A DNA stretch of 64,000 nt from Zygnema cylindricum (GCA_037447655.1 JBBHKE010000339.1:62001-126000); one strand, 5' to 3'. Counted from the first letter of the stretch, positions 31,159-42,629 are shown. Numbers and translations are program-made. Notes: generated by a model from the sequence alone, not told the origin.

Positions 31159-31877
31159 TTAAATAGAGCGGTCAAGAATATTGAGTGCTTCAGCCATGAT
31201 GGTGGAAGCTATTTCGGGCAAATTGGTTATGGTTTCCTTGGAAAATAATAATGGTAGACGGGTGCTAGACTGTTTAACCTCGCGATTGTGATCAACTGTC
31301 CCTTTGTCAAACGTGGTTGCCCGCTTTTGAATGGTTGAATCTCGTAAAACTCGACCAGTTAGCGTGGGAAAGTGGACAACTGTAGAAGCGATACCGGTTA
31401 GGTGAGTTGGTGGTTTCATTTGAGCCATAAGGGTTGCAAATTGGTCTTTCATCATAGCGGCCATTTGAGTTTGCATTTCCTCTCTTTCTTTTTCTCTCCG
31501 GGACATTTTAGGTGGAGAGTTTTTTTTTCTGGCTCTTTAACTAGTTTGACTACTTTAGCAGATCTAGCGGGTATGCCACCATTTCGAATCCGATTTTGAT
31601 ATGAAAATTCAGGGTTTTTGATGTGACAACGATACACAAAGTGGCCGGTCTGTTTGCAATTTGTACAGGTCGCAGATTTATCCGGGCACATCGAAGCATC
31701 ATGCCCGGTCTTGCCACATTGGAAACAAATCTGATTGGATGGTTGATTTGGTGGGGTCCCTATGGCAAGGACCCTTGGTGGCCGATTATTTGGCCCCAAG
31801 TTACGAGGATTTAGGGAATTGAAGGGATAGGTTCTTTTTGAGGAGATTTTGGTCGATCGTGGGCTTCCCACCAACAA
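31159..31877 (-). pseudogene. Gypsy-M copy 2 nucleocapsid and gag-protease linker
   Basis: Two intact CCHC zinc knuckles in tandem: CFQCGKTGHDASMC and CTNCKQTGHFVYRC, 9 residues apart, in the 31877-31452 frame. The following lysine/glutamate-rich tract shifts to the 31506-31159 frame (KEREEMQTQMAAMMKDQFAT, LMAQMKPPTHLTGIAS, TLTGRVLRDSTIQKRATTFD), matching MIKEQFAAFMAEMKPQFTGM of copy 1 at about 25290. Nucleic-acid binding in the particle. Confidence 0.85.
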
Positions 31878-31879
31878 TT

Positions 31880-32620
31880 CGTCATCTCGTATACTAGGGC
31901 GTATTGAGCTGCTTGGTCGAACGTAAATTTGAGACCGTATGTTTGGGTAAGATGGCTTTGAATAAATTTCTTTGATTGGAAAAGAAACTGTCCAACAAAA
32001 TTCTAGATAGTTTCGGCATTTGATATCAAATTGGGAAACGCTTCCCGCAAGGTCTCCATGCGGGCTCGTAAAGCGGGGGCAGTTTCGCCCGGTTTACGCT
32101 CAAAATTCATTAATTCCATAACTTGGTCAGGATTCTGCATGCGATACTCCTCTTGTAACAAATTAAACATTATGGTGAGAGGGTCTAACAACAGAATAGT
32201 CATCCCAGGTCGTGCCGGGACAGCGGCTTAGAAAAAATGGCATATTGGTGGGGAACCTCCGCCTCAGCCAGGTAAAGAACATTGCCAAGCGCATCTAAGA
32301 CCTCGGGAATAGCAGCTTTATATGGAATTTCTATTTGACCTATGACCTCGACGTACCAGCAAACTGTAGAGAATATTCAGTCATTGCAAGTATGCCATCA
32401 TACTTGCGGGAATATAAGGTACGGGCGGACCCACGAAGGTAACGCTTGAGAAGGGATAAAGCGACACGCATGTCAAATCTATTTTGGTAACGGAAAGCTA
32501 GATCTCACATTTGAGTGTCGAATAACATTTGAAAATGAGATAAACTCATAGTATCTTTCATCCCGGAAAAGCAGAATTGGAGTTTACTAAGAGTGCCCTC
32601 CAATGTGGAGGCCATCAAAA
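31880..32620 (-). pseudogene. Gypsy-M copy 2 gag capsid region
   Basis: Blocks on the minus strand match copy 1 gag at 19794-20371: GTLSKLQFCFSGMKDTMSLS, RYLRGSARTLYSRKYDGILA, and MFNLLQEEYRMQNPDQVMEL, NFERKPGETAPALRARMETL, then REAFPNLISNAETI. Several stops and frame changes between 32350 and 32200. Continues downstream toward the zinc knuckles through QSFKKFIQSHLTQTYGLKFT-type residues near 31970-31910. Confidence 0.8.
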
Positions 32621-33660
32621 GAGACAAGTAAATCGGAGTCAAAGCCTAAATCGGTCCTAACGAAGACCAAAGAGAAAGGAAATCTAAATCAGGTTCCCTT
32701 TTGTTATCAACCTCTTCCAGAGACAGCGTGGAATTAATGGATGACAAAGATGAGACTGTGGTTAAATCTGAACGAGAAGAGGACGCTCTAGATTGAATTA
32801 AAGGACTTAACGTCAAAGGAACCGAATTTGATAAATTGATTGATCGAAATTTGATGAACGGAAACTTCCACCACTTCGTGTAGATCCGTATGAGTGGTGA
32901 AGATTATCCCAATCAGTGGGCATAAAAAGGACTGAGATAACAAACTAATCCGCTAATGATACGCCCTATACGAGGTGCAACAAATGCCAAACCATACCAC
33001 AGACGTAGGCAACAATCTCAAACAGTCTCTAACAAGGCCACGATGGCCAGATCTAGTCAAGAGGCCGCTTTTACCAAAACCTCTACCCTGCAAACGAGTG
33101 GGCAAGGCCAAAGGGCCAGATCTATAAAGGCAAAATATTGCTAAACAAACACCCGGAGGTGCTGATCTAAAGCTTCACAGGCAGAAAATAGTCCTATCTA
33201 AGGCCACCAACAACCTGATCTAACAATAAAATTCCACGCCAAACAAACAACAAGAGAAACACAAGGCCACTCACTGCCAAATGACAATCATGGAAAGCGT
33301 GGACAGTGCAAATGCTCAATACAATTAGGTCTAGATGGACCCAATCCACTCACGTACCCTCTAAACAATCAACAACTATCTTGACACGCGCCTGCACCCG
33401 CAAGGCATTGTGAACTTACAAACCACTTTTATCGATTTGGTGATTGCCAAGGGTGAACTGCGGTTGTTCGCTCCAACCGGAGTTTTGCAGAGCTCCCAAA
33501 AAACGAATCAGCTCCACTATCTCCACTCCAAATTGTCGAGCAGACACCACAACTCAATTACCATCTTAGTTAGTAGCCTGTTAGGGCACGCGTATCAACA
33601 CTATGCCAAGATTTGCGTGACTATAAAGCAATGGTAATTTTATGTGATAATTCGTGCAAC

Positions 33661-33699
<39 letters not shown>

Positions 33700-35231
33700 T
33701 AAAGGTTTTTTTTTGTTTTTTTTAAGTTTTTATTTGTTTAAGTTTGCTAAGTGTTCTGAGTGAGTTAATCTGGTAGGAAGAAAAAAGAGAAATCAATACC
33801 GGACTATTGAGCAATCTCACATTCAACAACTAAAAAAGAAACTAGACAACTAATGAAATAAAAATAAAGCATTGCAAAAATCTAAACATACAGACAAATT
33901 GACAAAAACTAGACAGAAAAACCAATTAACACAAAAAATAAAGAAACTTAGAAAAACTAACAATTTCAAATTGCATAAAATGGAGCAAAACTGACAATTT
34001 CAAATTGCAGAGAATAGAAGAGAAAGACACAATTTAAAGAGCACAAGAATATTAAGCCAACAGATAGCTACTAGGCTCCTAGGTTAGTTTATATTCCTTA
34101 CTAAAGATCAATAAATAAAGATATAACCTAAATATCACAACACATAAACTAAAAATGTAGTAAACCACGGGCAAATTAGAGATAACCAGATTTAGCCACA
34201 AAAAAAACAAATAAAGAAAATCAACCCTAATCCACTATCACCAAGCAACCACAGAAGCAAACCCAAAACTGTCCAATCACAATCCAGGGTTCACAACAGC
34301 TTGAGATAGAAAGTTGAGCACCAATCCACTTGATATGAAGAGAGAAGAAGTGAAGGGAAACCGATTAGGCCTCGGCGTGAGCCGCGTAGATTAATTTGCA
34401 TGGCAGATTACAAAGAAAGGTGAGAGCGAGCTAGGCAGCAGAATGCTTAATGACCAAAAAATAGTCACTAAACGTATCCTGACAATTTCACAAGAAAATA
34501 ATAAAAGTTTAGGTTAAATCTTCCAAAAAAAGAGAATTCCTGTGCTCTTGAAATTGTGAGCACAAAATTCACTTACAATTCGCTAAGTTCAAAGTCTATA
34601 GCTGAGAGTCTACCTTACTACAAATACATGCGTTCTATGTAGCTGTTTGCTCCTAGTTTGGATTCTGGCCAATAGGCTACCAGAATCGTATGCCTTGAGT
34701 TACAAAATCTACAATCTAAGGATAAAAACCCTTCCTACGCTACATGTGAATGTGTGAGACCTCCAAGGGTCCACGACTTAAAATTAACCAATCGCTTCGC
34801 CGTGCGCGGTTTGAATCCTCATCGTTCGTTCGTCTGCATCATCTGCGGCCCTAGATGCGCGTTCGAATTCGCGCTGGTCTTGACATATTTCCAAGTTGGC
34901 GCTTCAGTTCGCCAATTGTACATACGAAATTTAGACTTGTTCGCGTGAATTCCGACGCATAACAAATAGACGTACGGACTTCAAAATGTTCGCGGGTTTC
35001 ATGTCACCTACCAACTTCGCATACGAAATCCAATGTGTCCGAGGGTTTCACGTTGTCAACGAAAATATGTATGGTCCTGTCGCCACCGAAACATACCAAA
35101 AATCAAATTAGTGTGGCGTTAGTTTGTACGAACTATTTCTATGCCATTTATATGCAGTTAAATGTGGTTTAACTCCGGTTAAAATGCGGTTAAAGTGCGG
35201 TTAAAATGCGGCGACATGATATGGCATGACA
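32621..35231 (-). repeat. Gypsy-M copy 2: leader and 5' LTR
   Basis: On the minus strand it starts TGTCATGCCATATCATG at 35231 and is collinear with 16715-19793 in patches (see that entry). Contains a (TA)n microsatellite at 33664-33697, and AT-rich filler at 33700-34400 without genes. The LTR-leader boundary cannot be set. ORFs at 32956-34948 show no domain. Confidence 0.7.
33664..33697. repeat. (TA)n microsatellite
   Basis: About 17 uninterrupted TA units inside the Gypsy-M LTR, followed by a T-rich run. Not present at the equivalent place of copy 1. Confidence 0.95.
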
Positions 35232-35522
35232 GTAGTTGTCACTATTCTCCAATCTTTATCCTCTATCTTTGCCATATGGATATTTCTCATTGTCTTAAAC
35301 ATATGCTTCTCTCTACACTTATGCATAGAAGCTCCAGAATTAATGATAGAACCTTCTTTAAGTTTTTCTTTCACCCCGCCTTAGGCACACTTTTGCTTCT
35401 TTGGAATCTTCGGCTCGGTTTGCACCGCCAACTCTCGTTGAGGAGAGGTTCGCCATCATCGTTATCGGAATCCTCTCCCATTACTCCTGTTGCCACAAAT
35501 GCCTTGTTCTTTCCTTTGGTTG
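35232..35522 (-). pseudogene. Copia gag-protease fragment
   Basis: On the minus strand KAFVATGVMGEDSDNDDGEP and, after a shift, IINSGASMHKCREKHMFKTM correspond to the acidic linker and protease start of Copia-R (WIIDVGASMHMCRDKQLFTK). The catalytic motif reads NSG, so the aspartate has been lost. It is cut on the left by the Gypsy-M LTR at 35231 and on the right by a Copia-R LTR at 35523. Confidence 0.75.
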
Positions 35523-36619
35523 TGTTAAAATTTATGTATTTTCTAGGTCTGTATTGGAAAAATAAAGAGAGTGTTGAAAAGAGGTGACTAATACTTCACT
35601 TCTATATTTTAGTTTGAATATAAAGAGAGAGAAAGAGAGGACCAAAGGCACGCCATGGTTGCCGCATCATTTAGAAGGAGGCAGAATGAATTAGAAAGTG
35701 TTTTACTAGTTTTAGCAAAATAGTGCCCCTGGCCGGATTTGAACCGGAGTCTGTAGATTACTAAATAGACCAACGTCTTATCCATCATGTCATTAACGAA
35801 ACGATACACGTGGAACGTTTCACGCATATTTACCTATTGATTCAAAGGACTAATTCGCAGCAGAAAAACGAAAACGCGCATTAATCCATTCATGCATGGA
35901 AGCGAATCGAAGCCCTATAAATATAACTGATCGAACGGCCACCATTAAAGCTGCCACCCGCAATAAGCTTTCGGCGGCCTTTGGGGATAGCGTCACGCGA
36001 TGCCACGTGGCACCACATTATTTTACACCGGAGAAGATGGGAGGAGGAACCATGGCTCCTGATTTGGCACATGTCACCTTGTAGACCATGTCGTACAATG
36101 GCCGTACAATAAGTACATCGCCCATCGTACCTTCTTGTACTATATAGTGTTCCTATGGGACTAGGGTTTAGTAGTAGGTAGTCATGAGTAGGCAGACTAA
36201 GACTTAGTGATATTTCGGTACCTCTCACTAAGAGAGCTTGTAACTATAAAGGTCATCTTTGACCAGCCATAACTTAATGCTCGGGTGAGCAAATTCAGTG
36301 ATTCATTTTGCTGCGGACTCACATGAGTCCAATCTACACAGGGGTGTAGTCGGTCAGAGTCTTTGCGTGCCAAGGTGGCACTTATTCAGTGAGAAATTCA
36401 AATTGGGGAATATTGTCCAAAACACATATTCAAGCTTTGCATTCTGTGGTGGAACTGAGCACACAGAAGGTCTTCTCTTCACACGGGTGAAGGTGTATTG
36501 GGGTTCTAATTGTCAAGGGATCATTCATTCGGGTTTATATCAACTTGGAGTCGGCACTATCTAGATTAGCTTATTTTGGATCTGCGAATTCTGTGGGCAA
36601 TGGAGCCCATAAACTTTCA
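35523..36619 (+). repeat. Copia-R LTR, plus orientation, apparently solo
   Basis: It begins TGTTAAAATTTATGTATTTTCTAGGTCTG, matching the LTR start of the nested derivative, and ends near AAACTTTCA at 36619. No polypurine tract or pol of the same orientation lies to its left, and no primer site or gag to its right; minus-strand copia fragments are on both sides. The flanking 5-mers (ggttg and ttaat) do not match, so it is not a clean solo LTR. At 35733-35747 the hairpin reads CCGGATTTGAACCGG, and a TATAAATATA box is at 35916-35925. Confidence 0.75.
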
Positions 36620-36639
36620 TTAATAAGTTTGAGGTTCAT

Positions 36640-38477
36640 TGGTGTGTGACAGTTTTGTTACCTTGTTAACTGCCTATTTTTCCTATTATCTTTTGCTGCT
36701 CCTTCGTCCTGTTTCGAATTTTGAGGGTGGAATGGATGGAAGTCCTAGATCTTCCGACTTTTATCATCACTAGTTCAGGTCTCTCTTCCTCACTTTCCTC
36801 GGTGTGAGCAAGAAGCTGTGAACCTAAAGGTGGTTCAATCTCAATCTAAACTTCTTCTTGTTCAACCCTGATCTGTTGAGGTACAAGGATATCACGTAGA
36901 TCTAAATTTGTTACACTATTTGAATCAAATCTGATTCTGATAGTTTTAGTATACTTGAAAGGATCTATAGACTTCCCTTCATCTATCACCACTAAGTACT
37001 TTATCATTATGATATCTTTCTTTCCCAGGTCATAAACTCTATATCGTTTGACATCTTCATTATACCCCACTAGATATCTTGGTTTTCCCCGAGCATCTAG
37101 TTTCCAATTAGTTCTGTCAATGTTCAGAATATACACTTGACTTCCGAAATAGCTTTAGGTGAGATACATCATGCTTTCTACCAACCCATCTCTCATATGA
37201 TGTTTCTTCCTTTAAAGCTAAGATAAAGACTTTATTTGTGATATAATTTGCACAATTCATGGCTTTTGCCCAGAAGCGTCTTCCTATCTTTTTATCTGTA
37301 AGCATGCTCCTAGCACTGTCACCTATGGCTTTGTTTAGCCTTTCAACAACATCGTTTTGTTTTGGATTGTCCGGGATAGTATTTTAATGTTGCATTCCCT
37401 CATCTCTTAAGAAGTCCTCAAAATTGTTAGATGGGTACTTCCCCCCATTTTCACTTCTAATTCTTTTAATGAAAGTCTCATTAAGCTTTTAGCTCTAGGC
37501 TTTATACTCTTTGAATTATGCTGGTGCTTTAGACTTTGATTTGAGAAATTAAACTCTCGAGTACCTAGACCAATCATGAGTTATGGTGGGCATGAATTTT
37601 TACACTCCCACTGATGGCACTCTGGCTGGCACCCAGATATCTGTATACACCAAGTCTAATACCTTTTCCCCCTTATATGTAGTTGATTTCTGGAAGGGCA
37701 GTCTATGAGCCTTACCTTGGGCACATCCACCACAGTCATCTAACATTTCATTATCTTTAAATTGAATTCCTTCCACTACTTTCAGTTTCTTCATTTCTCT
37801 TAATCTGTCTAGATGCACTTGACCCAACCGCTTATGCCATATCATGATATCAAGAACACCAACATAATAAGCTTTCTTCTTTTTATTACTGAGTTTCAGC
37901 CTAAACATCCCTTGGCTGCCCTTTTACGCTGTGAAGTAGACCTCGTCATCATACTTAACCGTTAAGACTCCCTTCCTAGTATAAGTCTCAAAATCTTTTT
38001 CATCCAAAATAGAGGAGGAGATAAAATTCTTACTCAACTGAGGTATGTAGAGCACATCTGAAAAAGTAACAATGGACGTATAACCTTCCACTAGCACTTT
38101 CAGATCCACCGATCCCACTATATCCGTAGTAACTACTCTCCCATCCCCATACTTTATCTCTACTATGGGAATCTTTCTCAATTTTGTAAATATTTGTTTT
38201 GCTCGACACATATGCATTGAAGCGACTAACACTATGATCTAACCTTCTTGTGAAACTTCTCAGACAGCTCGAATTGACCAATTGTGCTTTCGTGGGATGT
38301 CCGTCTCCTCGAACTTCTCGTTGAGAATAAGTTCTCCATCCTCTTCATCCAACACCTCCTCTTCTCCTAACTCCCCTTTCACTTGTGTCATCACAAGTGC
38401 CTTTTTGTTGCCTCCTTAGGATCCACCTGTTTGATTCTCCATGAGCCTCAACTCGGTTAACTTCGTGCACTCTGCCA
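36640..38477 (-). pseudogene. Copia-G relic: zinc-knuckle end, protease, integrase
   Basis: Right to left: MAECTKLTELRLMENQTG (end of nucleocapsid, near 38475-38420), ESASMHMC-like protease start as LVASMHMCRAKQIFTKLRKI with FSDVLYIPQLSKNFISSSIL (38232-37924), gag-pre-integrase IWHKRLGQVHLDRLREMKKL and DDCGGCAQGKAHRLPFQKST (37908-37600), and integrase C-terminal parts KKIGRRFWAKAMNCANYITN (37305) and GKPRYLVGYNEDVKRYRVYD (37136-36846). The integrase core near 37590-37310 is broken by several stops. RT and RNase H are absent. Related to Copia-R at about the family level. Confidence 0.8.
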
Positions 38478-38545
38478 TGTATTTGTTGTTCTATGACCAC
38501 CGGTGCAGGTGGAGGAGCAATAGTAGTAGTAGAAGTAGACATGAT
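38478..38545 (-). pseudogene. Copia-D gag start joined to Copia-G
   Basis: These bases encode MSTSTTTIAPPPAPVVIEQQ, the same N-terminus as Copia-D gag at 43625 (MSTSTTTAAPPPSPVVVEQQ), and at 38477 the reading passes straight into Copia-G nucleocapsid sequence. So a Copia-D LTR plus gag start sits in front of a Copia-G body. This indicates a chimeric element or unequal recombination, not a simple insertion. Confidence 0.75.
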
Positions 38546-39327
38546 ACACTCTCAGAAGCTATCAAGAATCCTACCAAACAGCTCTTTTCAAGTGCTCACC
38601 AATTCTTACACAAGCATCCAATCCTCACAAAACTCTATCAAAATATAGAGTAGCATAAACACTGACAACTCCCAAAGTTTCAGCACAATTGACTTGACAA
38701 CACTCAAGATATAATACTCAAAAGTTTCCCAAATATTGTTTGTAGTTTTACTACTTGGAAGTCTAGATACAAGATGTGTTCTGAGTTCTAAGTCTTATAC
38801 TTGTGTTCTACTAGCAATACCAATCTACCTGAGAGGTAACTCAATCTACTAGGCTAATACTAATCTGTCAAGATACCACTGAGCTACCACTAAGCTACCA
38901 CTGAGCTACCACTGAGCTACCACTATACTACCACTAAGCTACCCACTAAGTTGAGGTCCGTTGACCTGATTCATATCAAACGCAGCAGCGGTGTCGCGTA
39001 CCAAATCATATCTAAGATAGCGGCAGCTGCGTTGTCTGTACAGATCATATCGAAAGTAACCGCAGCTGCATTTGTCCTGTCTATGTCGCAGCTTCGCTGC
39101 TACGCTGCTCTGCCTGCATAGCAGCTGCGTTGCTGCGCTGCTCTATCTTCAATTACAGCAACGCTGCTCTGTCTGCACAGTAGCTACGTTGCTGCGATGC
39201 TCTATATGCATAGCAGCTGCGTTGTCCTTAAGTCATGACGCATATCTTTATGAAACTTACGCTACAAATTACAACCTTTCTGCCGTCCTACCAATTTGCT
39301 GAGACTGGAAGCTTTCCAAAAACAACA
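38546..39327 (-). repeat. Copia-D LTR, left copy
   Basis: On the minus strand it starts TGTTGTTTTTGGAAAGC at 39327, after the polypurine tract CTTTAGGGGAG (39328-39338), so it is the 3' LTR of Copia-D. It also leads into the gag start at 38545 like a 5' LTR, so it serves two bodies. It contains an 11-bp tandem repeat (taccactgagc type, 38874-38945) and GC-richer direct repeats of cagctgcgttgctgcgctgctct type (39060-39230). Matches 43626-44408. Confidence 0.85.
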
Positions 39328-39499
39328 CTCCCCTAAAGCTTTAGACTCAGTATACTGGCGCAACTGCAATGACAAACTAGCGCAGCATCGCAGCATAGCA
39401 ATATAGCAATTAGCAAGTCACCCAGTCCCACTATATCTTAATGGTGGACTTATCGCAGCGTGGCAGTATAGCAGTGCAGCAATTGAACTATTCACTTAA

Positions 39500-40156
39500 T
39501 CCCACTGCATCCCTACAATACTTCAGCTTAGGAGCAGGAAAAGCTTTAGTGAGCATATCAGCAATCATTTTCGCATCTGAAAAATAACATAATTTAATCA
39601 CTCTAGAGAACACTTTTTCTCTTACAATGTGTAATCTTACATCCATGTGCTTGCTTTTGAAGTGATGACTCGGGTTAGAAGCAATGGCAATGGCAGCCTG
39701 GTTATCACACCAGATCAGGTGTGGACCAACCTACATGTATCCTAGTTTTTGTAACATAGATTTTACCTATAAGAGTTCTTTGAGGGCAGAGCTTGCGGCC
39801 ATATATTCTGACCCTATTGTCGACTGTGTTGTCACCTTTTGAAGTTTGCTGCTCCAACAGCAAGTACCGTTCCCAATTTGTAGAACTAATCCCGTGGTGG
39901 ATTTTCGGCTTGGCATGTCGCCATAGCTTGCATCACTCCACGTTTGCAGTTTTACTTCTCCTACGCCTAGTGTGAGTTTGAGGTCTTTCGTTCCGGCCAA
40001 ATATCTTAAGACTCTCCTTGCTACATCAAAGTTAGATTTTCTCGGATTCTGTAGACTCCTGCTCAGTACCCCGACTGCTCCAGCAATCTCAGAACGGGTA
40101 CAATTGATGAAATATATTAAGCTTTCCACTATCTGTCTATTAGGTATTAGTGTCAT
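39500..40156 (-). pseudogene. Copia-D RNase H
   Basis: The frame 40156-39767 reads VESLIYFINCTRSEIAGAVG, RRVLRYLAGTKDLKLTLGVG, TWSDASYGDMPSRKSTTGLV, WSSKLQKVTTQSTIGSEYMA. The rest follows left of a stop near 39765 with HLIWCDNQAAIAIASNPSHH and FKSKHMDVRLHIVREKVFSR. The catalytic Asp (TWSD, WCDN) and Glu (GSEY) residues are present; only one stop interrupts. Confidence 0.87.
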
Positions 40157-40394
40157 AGGATCATTCTCCCCTGACTCTAAATACTCGCTAACAATGACAC
40201 CCGGTTCTGTCTCTTCTCCCTCTAACTTCTACCAAAACTCCATTGGCTTTAGACATCCTTTTGCCCCCCGCATTCCGTACTCATCTAACATGTTTGCAAT
40301 AACCTCTTTTTGAGTCAGTTTTATTTCTTTCTTTTTTATGTCCCTCTCTACCTGGATACCCAAAACATATTTTGCCTCAACGAGGTCTTTCATC

Positions 40395-40967
40395 TCAAAA
40401 CGTGAGTTTAGAGCAATTTTTGATTTTGTTAATTTCAGCCATTGATTTGCTAATTAATAGTAAATCATATACATACACCGCTATATACACTATCCCATTT
40501 TCAGCCTTTAGAACATAGACAGAGTGATCAGAACTTATCCTTTGAAATCTTAGGCTAGTTAGGTATTCATCAAGCTTCAGATTCCACTGTCTGGGGGCCT
40601 GTTTTAGGCCGTACAGAGATTTAAGCAACTTGCATACTAAGTGTTTTTTTCCTGGTTCCACATACTTTTCAGGCTGCTGCATGTAAATGGTCTCTTCTAG
40701 TTCTCCATGCAAAAAGGCTGTCTTTACATCCATCTGATGTATTTTCATATCTTCTATAACAGCTAAGGACAGCAAAATCCTAACTGTCGAAAATCTGACA
40801 ACCGGAGAAAATGTTTCTTCAAAATCAATTCCTTCCTTTTGATTATACCCCTTTGCCACAAGTTTGGCCTTATAACGTTCAATGGTGTTATCGGGATTTA
40901 ACTTCACCTTAAATACCCATTTGCTGCCGATCGCTTTTCGGTCCGGAGGAAGGTCCACATTTCCCAT
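40395..40967 (-). CDS. Copia-D reverse transcriptase
   Basis: A 190-codon open frame with the full run of copia RT blocks: GSKWVFKVKLNPDNTIERYK, AKLVAKGYNQKEGIDFEETF, SPVVRFSTVRILLSLAVIED, KIHQMDVKTAFLHGELEETI, QQPEKYVEPGKKHLVCKLLK, SLYGLKQAPRQWN. The catalytic box reads YVYD (VYVYDLLLIS) where YVDD is usual, so one of the two paired aspartates is lost. A frameshift near 40410 then separates it from MKDLVEAKYVLGIQ (about 40390-40330). Confidence 0.87.
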   Translation of the reverse strand: MGNVDLPPDRKAIGSKWVFKVKLNPDNTIERYKAKLVAKGYNQKEGIDFEETFSPVVRFSTVRILLSLAVIEDMKIHQMDVKTAFLHGELEETIYMQQPEKYVEPGKKHLVCKLLKSLYGLKQAPRQWNLKLDEYLTSLRFQRISSDHSVYVLKAENGIVYIAVYVYDLLLISKSMAEINKIKNCSKLTF

Positions 40968-41014
40968 GTTTGAGCCTCCATGATGGACTTCATTTCGTCG
41001 TTTGATACCTCAAT

Positions 41015-41302
41015 CTAGTGATGCCGTTCTGGTGATGAGAAGGCCTCCTGAATAGTCAAAGGCTCCCCTGTGTTTGCCGAGTAGGCAAAGTGAGAACTTG
41101 CTTGCAAGCGGCTGCTTGATCTTCTTTTCCCCGGAAATTCTGAGGCTGAGATCGTCGTATGCCGCGCATTGGGCCGGTTGCGATCTGACCGCTGTTGGTC
41201 CGGTTGGACATGAAGTTGTTGAGGGACTTGGAGAGAGTCTGACTCTGAAGTCACCACCGGAGAATGTTGAATACGCGGGAAAATTTCTTGCATGAAATCC
41301 AA
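41015..41302 (-). pseudogene. Copia-D integrase-RT linker
   Basis: A polar 95-codon stretch (SESDSLQVPQQLHVQPDQQR, KRRSSSRLQASSHFAYSANT), typical of the variable region before copia RT, ending with a shift before the pre-RT block IEVSNDEMKSIMEAQT. No domain. Confidence 0.55.
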
Positions 41303-41314
41303 AATGACATACTC

Positions 41315-42188
41315 CTATACCTTTTGTTGCTTTTGCTGCTCTGTCATTTGAAATAAATCTATGAAGTCTAGTTTATCTTTAACAATGATGTTCCTTGCTA
41401 CAACTATTTTCCGCCTCTCAAACACAAAGACTCTATAACCTTTTGAGTGATCGTCATATCCTAACAAAATACCCGGTAATTCCTTCTGTTCCAATTTCCA
41501 TCTATTTGTAGACATATCCAAGATAAAGCATTCACTACCAAAGACTTTGAAATGGCTAACATCTGGTTTGCTACCTGTCCATATCTCGTAAGGAGTAGTG
41601 TCTACCGATCTGGATGCTATCCTATTCTTAATATAAACTACACAATTTAGAGCCTCAGCCCACAATTTTGGATCCACATTTTTATTTGCGAGCATCGACC
41701 TAGAGCTCTCCGTGAGAGTTCTATATAGTCTTTCCAACACCCCGTTTTGTTCTGTTGAATATAGAACAGTCAATAGATGACTAATACCTTCTTGGAGTAA
41801 AAAGGTTTCAAATTCTTTCGATATATATTCACCACCATTGTCCAATCTGAGCAGCAAAATAGGTGAATTATGAAGTTTTTCAACCCATGCTTTATAGTGT
41901 TTGAAGTGACCAAACACTTCACTCTTCTCTTTTATCAAGTACACTTTTGTAAACCTGGAGAAATCATCTATGAAGGTTACCATATATTTTCCCCCCGGCA
42001 GATGGAACCTTCGCAGGACCAAATACATCCGAATGAATTTGTTGTAGAAGTTTCGTTGACCGATGCTCAGACTCTTTAGGAAATGGCAATCTGTGGATTT
42101 TGCCTAAAGCGCAACCATCACAAGTTTTGACCGGCTCATCCGTGATTGATACACCCTCTATTTTTCCAACACGGACCATTTTCCTCAA
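41315..42188 (-). pseudogene. Copia-D integrase
   Basis: Zinc part: KTCDGCALGKIHRLPFPKES. Core: LLQQIHSDVFGPAKVPSAGG, then in the next frame YMVTFIDDFSRFTKVYLIKE (first Asp pair), LLRLDNGGEYISKEFETFLL (second Asp, DNGGEY), LEQNGVLERLYRTLTESSRS with the catalytic Glu; the usual E-R-x-N reads ERLY. C-terminal: DTTPYEIWTGSKPDVSHFKV. One frame change near 42000 only. Close to intact. Confidence 0.88.
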
Positions 42189-42209
42189 ACTATCATAGTT
42201 TACATGGCC

Positions 42210-42626
42210 CTATATTTTATGCCACAACTCATCTGAGTGCAAAACACCGGAGTACAAAACATCATTCTCGTTGGTATTAGCCATATCCATGCGGTACAGC
42301 TTGCTACTATCTCTAGTACCTGTAACTGCAACCTTGCCATTTTTGCTAACACTCTGCCGACCATTTTTCAAATTAACCTCAAAGCCTTTACTCTCTACCA
42401 ACGACGTAGAAAACAGGTTTTTCTTAAACTCAGGCACAAATAAGACATTGTGAAGAGTCATTTCAATTGTTTTTCCTTCTACATCGACTAGCAAGGACAC
42501 ATCACCCACATCACGAGTTTGGACACTCATTCCACAAGCATAATAAATATTTTTCTCCAGCATTGTTTTCAGATTTTTGAAGATGGCCTTGTTCCAGCAC
42601 ATGTGGGCTGACGCACCTGTATCCAT
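42210..42626 (-). CDS. Copia-D protease and pre-integrase
   Basis: A 138-codon frame with the retropepsin start MDTGASAHMCWNKAIFKNLK (catalytic Asp in DTG), NVLFVPEFKKNLFSTSLVES, and the start of the pre-integrase domain YSGVLHSDELWHKI, where a TAG stop (42207-42209) interrupts before GHVNYDSLRKM. A TAG just upstream of the protease (near 42630) separates it from the zinc-knuckle frame. Confidence 0.87.
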   Translation of the reverse strand: MDTGASAHMCWNKAIFKNLKTMLEKNIYYACGMSVQTRDVGDVSLLVDVEGKTIEMTLHNVLFVPEFKKNLFSTSLVESKGFEVNLKNGRQSVSKNGKVAVTGTRDSSKLYRMDMANTNENDVLYSGVLHSDELWHKI

Positions 42627-42629
42627 TAT

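Larger units (their letters stand above)
26753..35231 (-). mobile_element. Gypsy-M copy 2: Ty3/gypsy element with DNA methyltransferase, minus strand
   Basis: From right to left: LTR and leader (35231 to about 32620), gag, two zinc knuckles, protease, post-protease segment, cytosine DNA methyltransferase, pre-RT segment, RT, RNase H and integrase, cut in the integrase core at 26753. This is the most complete view of the gene order of the family. The right LTR end lies inside a copia protease (35232), so the element inserted into an older copia copy. The 3' LTR and integrase C-terminus are not in place, so no target duplication can be tested. Confidence 0.88.

Noticed and set aside
35523-36619. 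Textbook solo LTR with target duplication
   Set aside because: Flanking 5-mers differ (ggttg and ttaat); called an LTR without claim of a clean solo origin.
38874-38945. Tandem taccactgagc units as a possible CRISPR-like array
   Set aside because: Units are contiguous with no unique spacers, recur in the sister LTR, and the genome is eukaryotic.
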